From NCBI GenBank assembly GCA_902363335.1, contig CABIZV010000002.1:372001-436000 (forward strand): 64,000 nucleotides of DNA, written 5' to 3'. Shown here piece by piece: positions 63,786-64,000 of this stretch. The translations under genes were made by a program, and so were the position numbers. A model generated the notes under the pieces. The model saw only the letters and a list, made by a program, of their open reading frames with translations, did no database searches and was not told where the DNA came from. Within the stretch, counting starts at the first letter, position 1; each line of letters opens with the position of its first letter. Source of the DNA: Enterobacteriaceae bacterium. Its GTDB lineage: Bacteria; Pseudomonadota; Gammaproteobacteria; Enterobacterales; Enterobacteriaceae.

Positions 63786-64000
63786 ATGCATATACCTTTT
63801 AAAGGAAACCCAATTTTTCACCAGTCAGCCAGCAAATTCAGAACATATGACACTGTTGACAGTCCTGTATCAGCCAGATTTAATCTGGTAAAAAAGATTA
63901 TTTCTATCGGGAATGCAACCTCTAAAATCGGGAAAACGCCATTCAAAAAAATGATTATTGTGGGAGATAGTTTATCTGATTCGACAGGTAGAATGTTCTC
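63786..64000 (+). CDS. SGNH/GDSL hydrolase, SseJ-like (cut by window edge)
   Basis: At least 71 codons, running off the window. The first ATG of the frame is at 63786, after an in-frame stop at 63753. The N-terminus MHIPFKGNPIFHQSASKF leads to IIVGDSLSDSTGRMF at residues 57-71. GDS holds the catalytic Ser of the SGNH family (residue 62). The block GDSLSDSxGRMF is the one I remember from Salmonella SseJ (VFFGDSLSDSLGRMF), more than from Vibrio or Aeromonas GDSL enzymes. SseJ is a type III effector that deacylates phospholipids and esterifies cholesterol. No Sec signal is visible. The ATG has no clear ribosome site, and overlapping open frames upstream leave the true start uncertain. The region is AT-rich and probably acquired. 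Confidence 0.65.
   Translation, partial: MHIPFKGNPIFHQSASKFRTYDTVDSPVSARFNLVKKIISIGNATSKIGKTPFKKMIIVGDSLSDSTGRMF

Overview
The window is a chromosomal segment of an enterobacterium closely related to Escherichia, Citrobacter and Salmonella. The support is gene order: lipB-ybeD-dacA-rlpA-mrdB-mrdA-rlmH-rsfS-cobC-nadD-holA-lptE-leuS, then glt, lnt-ybeX-ybeY-ybeZ-miaB, ubiF, a seven-tRNA cluster, asnB, nag, glnS, chiPQ, fur-fldA, seqA-pgm, potE-speF and kdp, nearly as in the 14-16 minute region of the E. coli map. Protein lengths and start signals also match, and palindromic repeats of enterobacterial type fill many gaps. The genus cannot be fixed from the sequence alone. Comparisons with E. coli or Salmonella are from memory, not from a search.

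Layout. Bases 1-12.8 kb (minus strand) hold cell-wall elongation (PBP5, RlpA, RodA, PBP2), ribosome maturation and silencing (RlmH, RsfS), CobC, NadD, the DNA polymerase III delta subunit, LptE and LeuRS. Bases 13-18 kb carry ybeL, rihA and the glutamate/aspartate ABC transporter gltIJKL, with the SroC sRNA between gltI and gltJ. A 114-bp tandem array of palindromic repeats (18346-18862) abuts lnt. Bases 18.9-25.9 kb hold lnt, ybeX, ybeY, ybeZ, miaB and ubiF. Seven tRNA genes (four Gln, two Met-type, one Leu) lie at 26134-26840 behind one strong promoter.

Between asnB and nagD, which are close neighbours in E. coli K-12, sits a 3-gene minus-strand cluster (29.1-33.4 kb): a GH67 alpha-glucuronidase, a GPH-family sugar cation symporter and a KdgM-family outer-membrane porin. 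Together they suggest uptake and cytoplasmic cleavage of glucuronic-acid-decorated xylo-oligosaccharides (aldouronates). The nagBACD/nagE divergon, glnS and chiPQ follow. The nagE and chiP upstream regions share a palindromic core that is probably the NagC operator, and the chiP leader carries a ChiX pairing site.

Bases 44.3-53.4 kb hold fur (with the upstream coupling ORF uof), fldA, ybfE, ybfF, seqA, pgm, and the ornithine decarboxylase/putrescine antiporter operon behind the 34-codon leader speFL. Bases 53.7-61.5 kb hold kdpFABCDE, including the 29-codon kdpF. Next come ybfA, a GNAT acetyltransferase convergent with an XRE-cupin regulator, a decayed minus-strand coding remnant, and an AT-rich stretch.

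At the right edge begins an SGNH/GDSL hydrolase. Its catalytic-serine block closely resembles that of the Salmonella effector SseJ. This edge is the most interesting part of the window and probably the start of an accessory region. Small genes annotated here that need a non-ATG start or are very short are lipB (TTG), rsfS (TTG), ybeZ (TTG), kdpF (GTG), uof and speFL.
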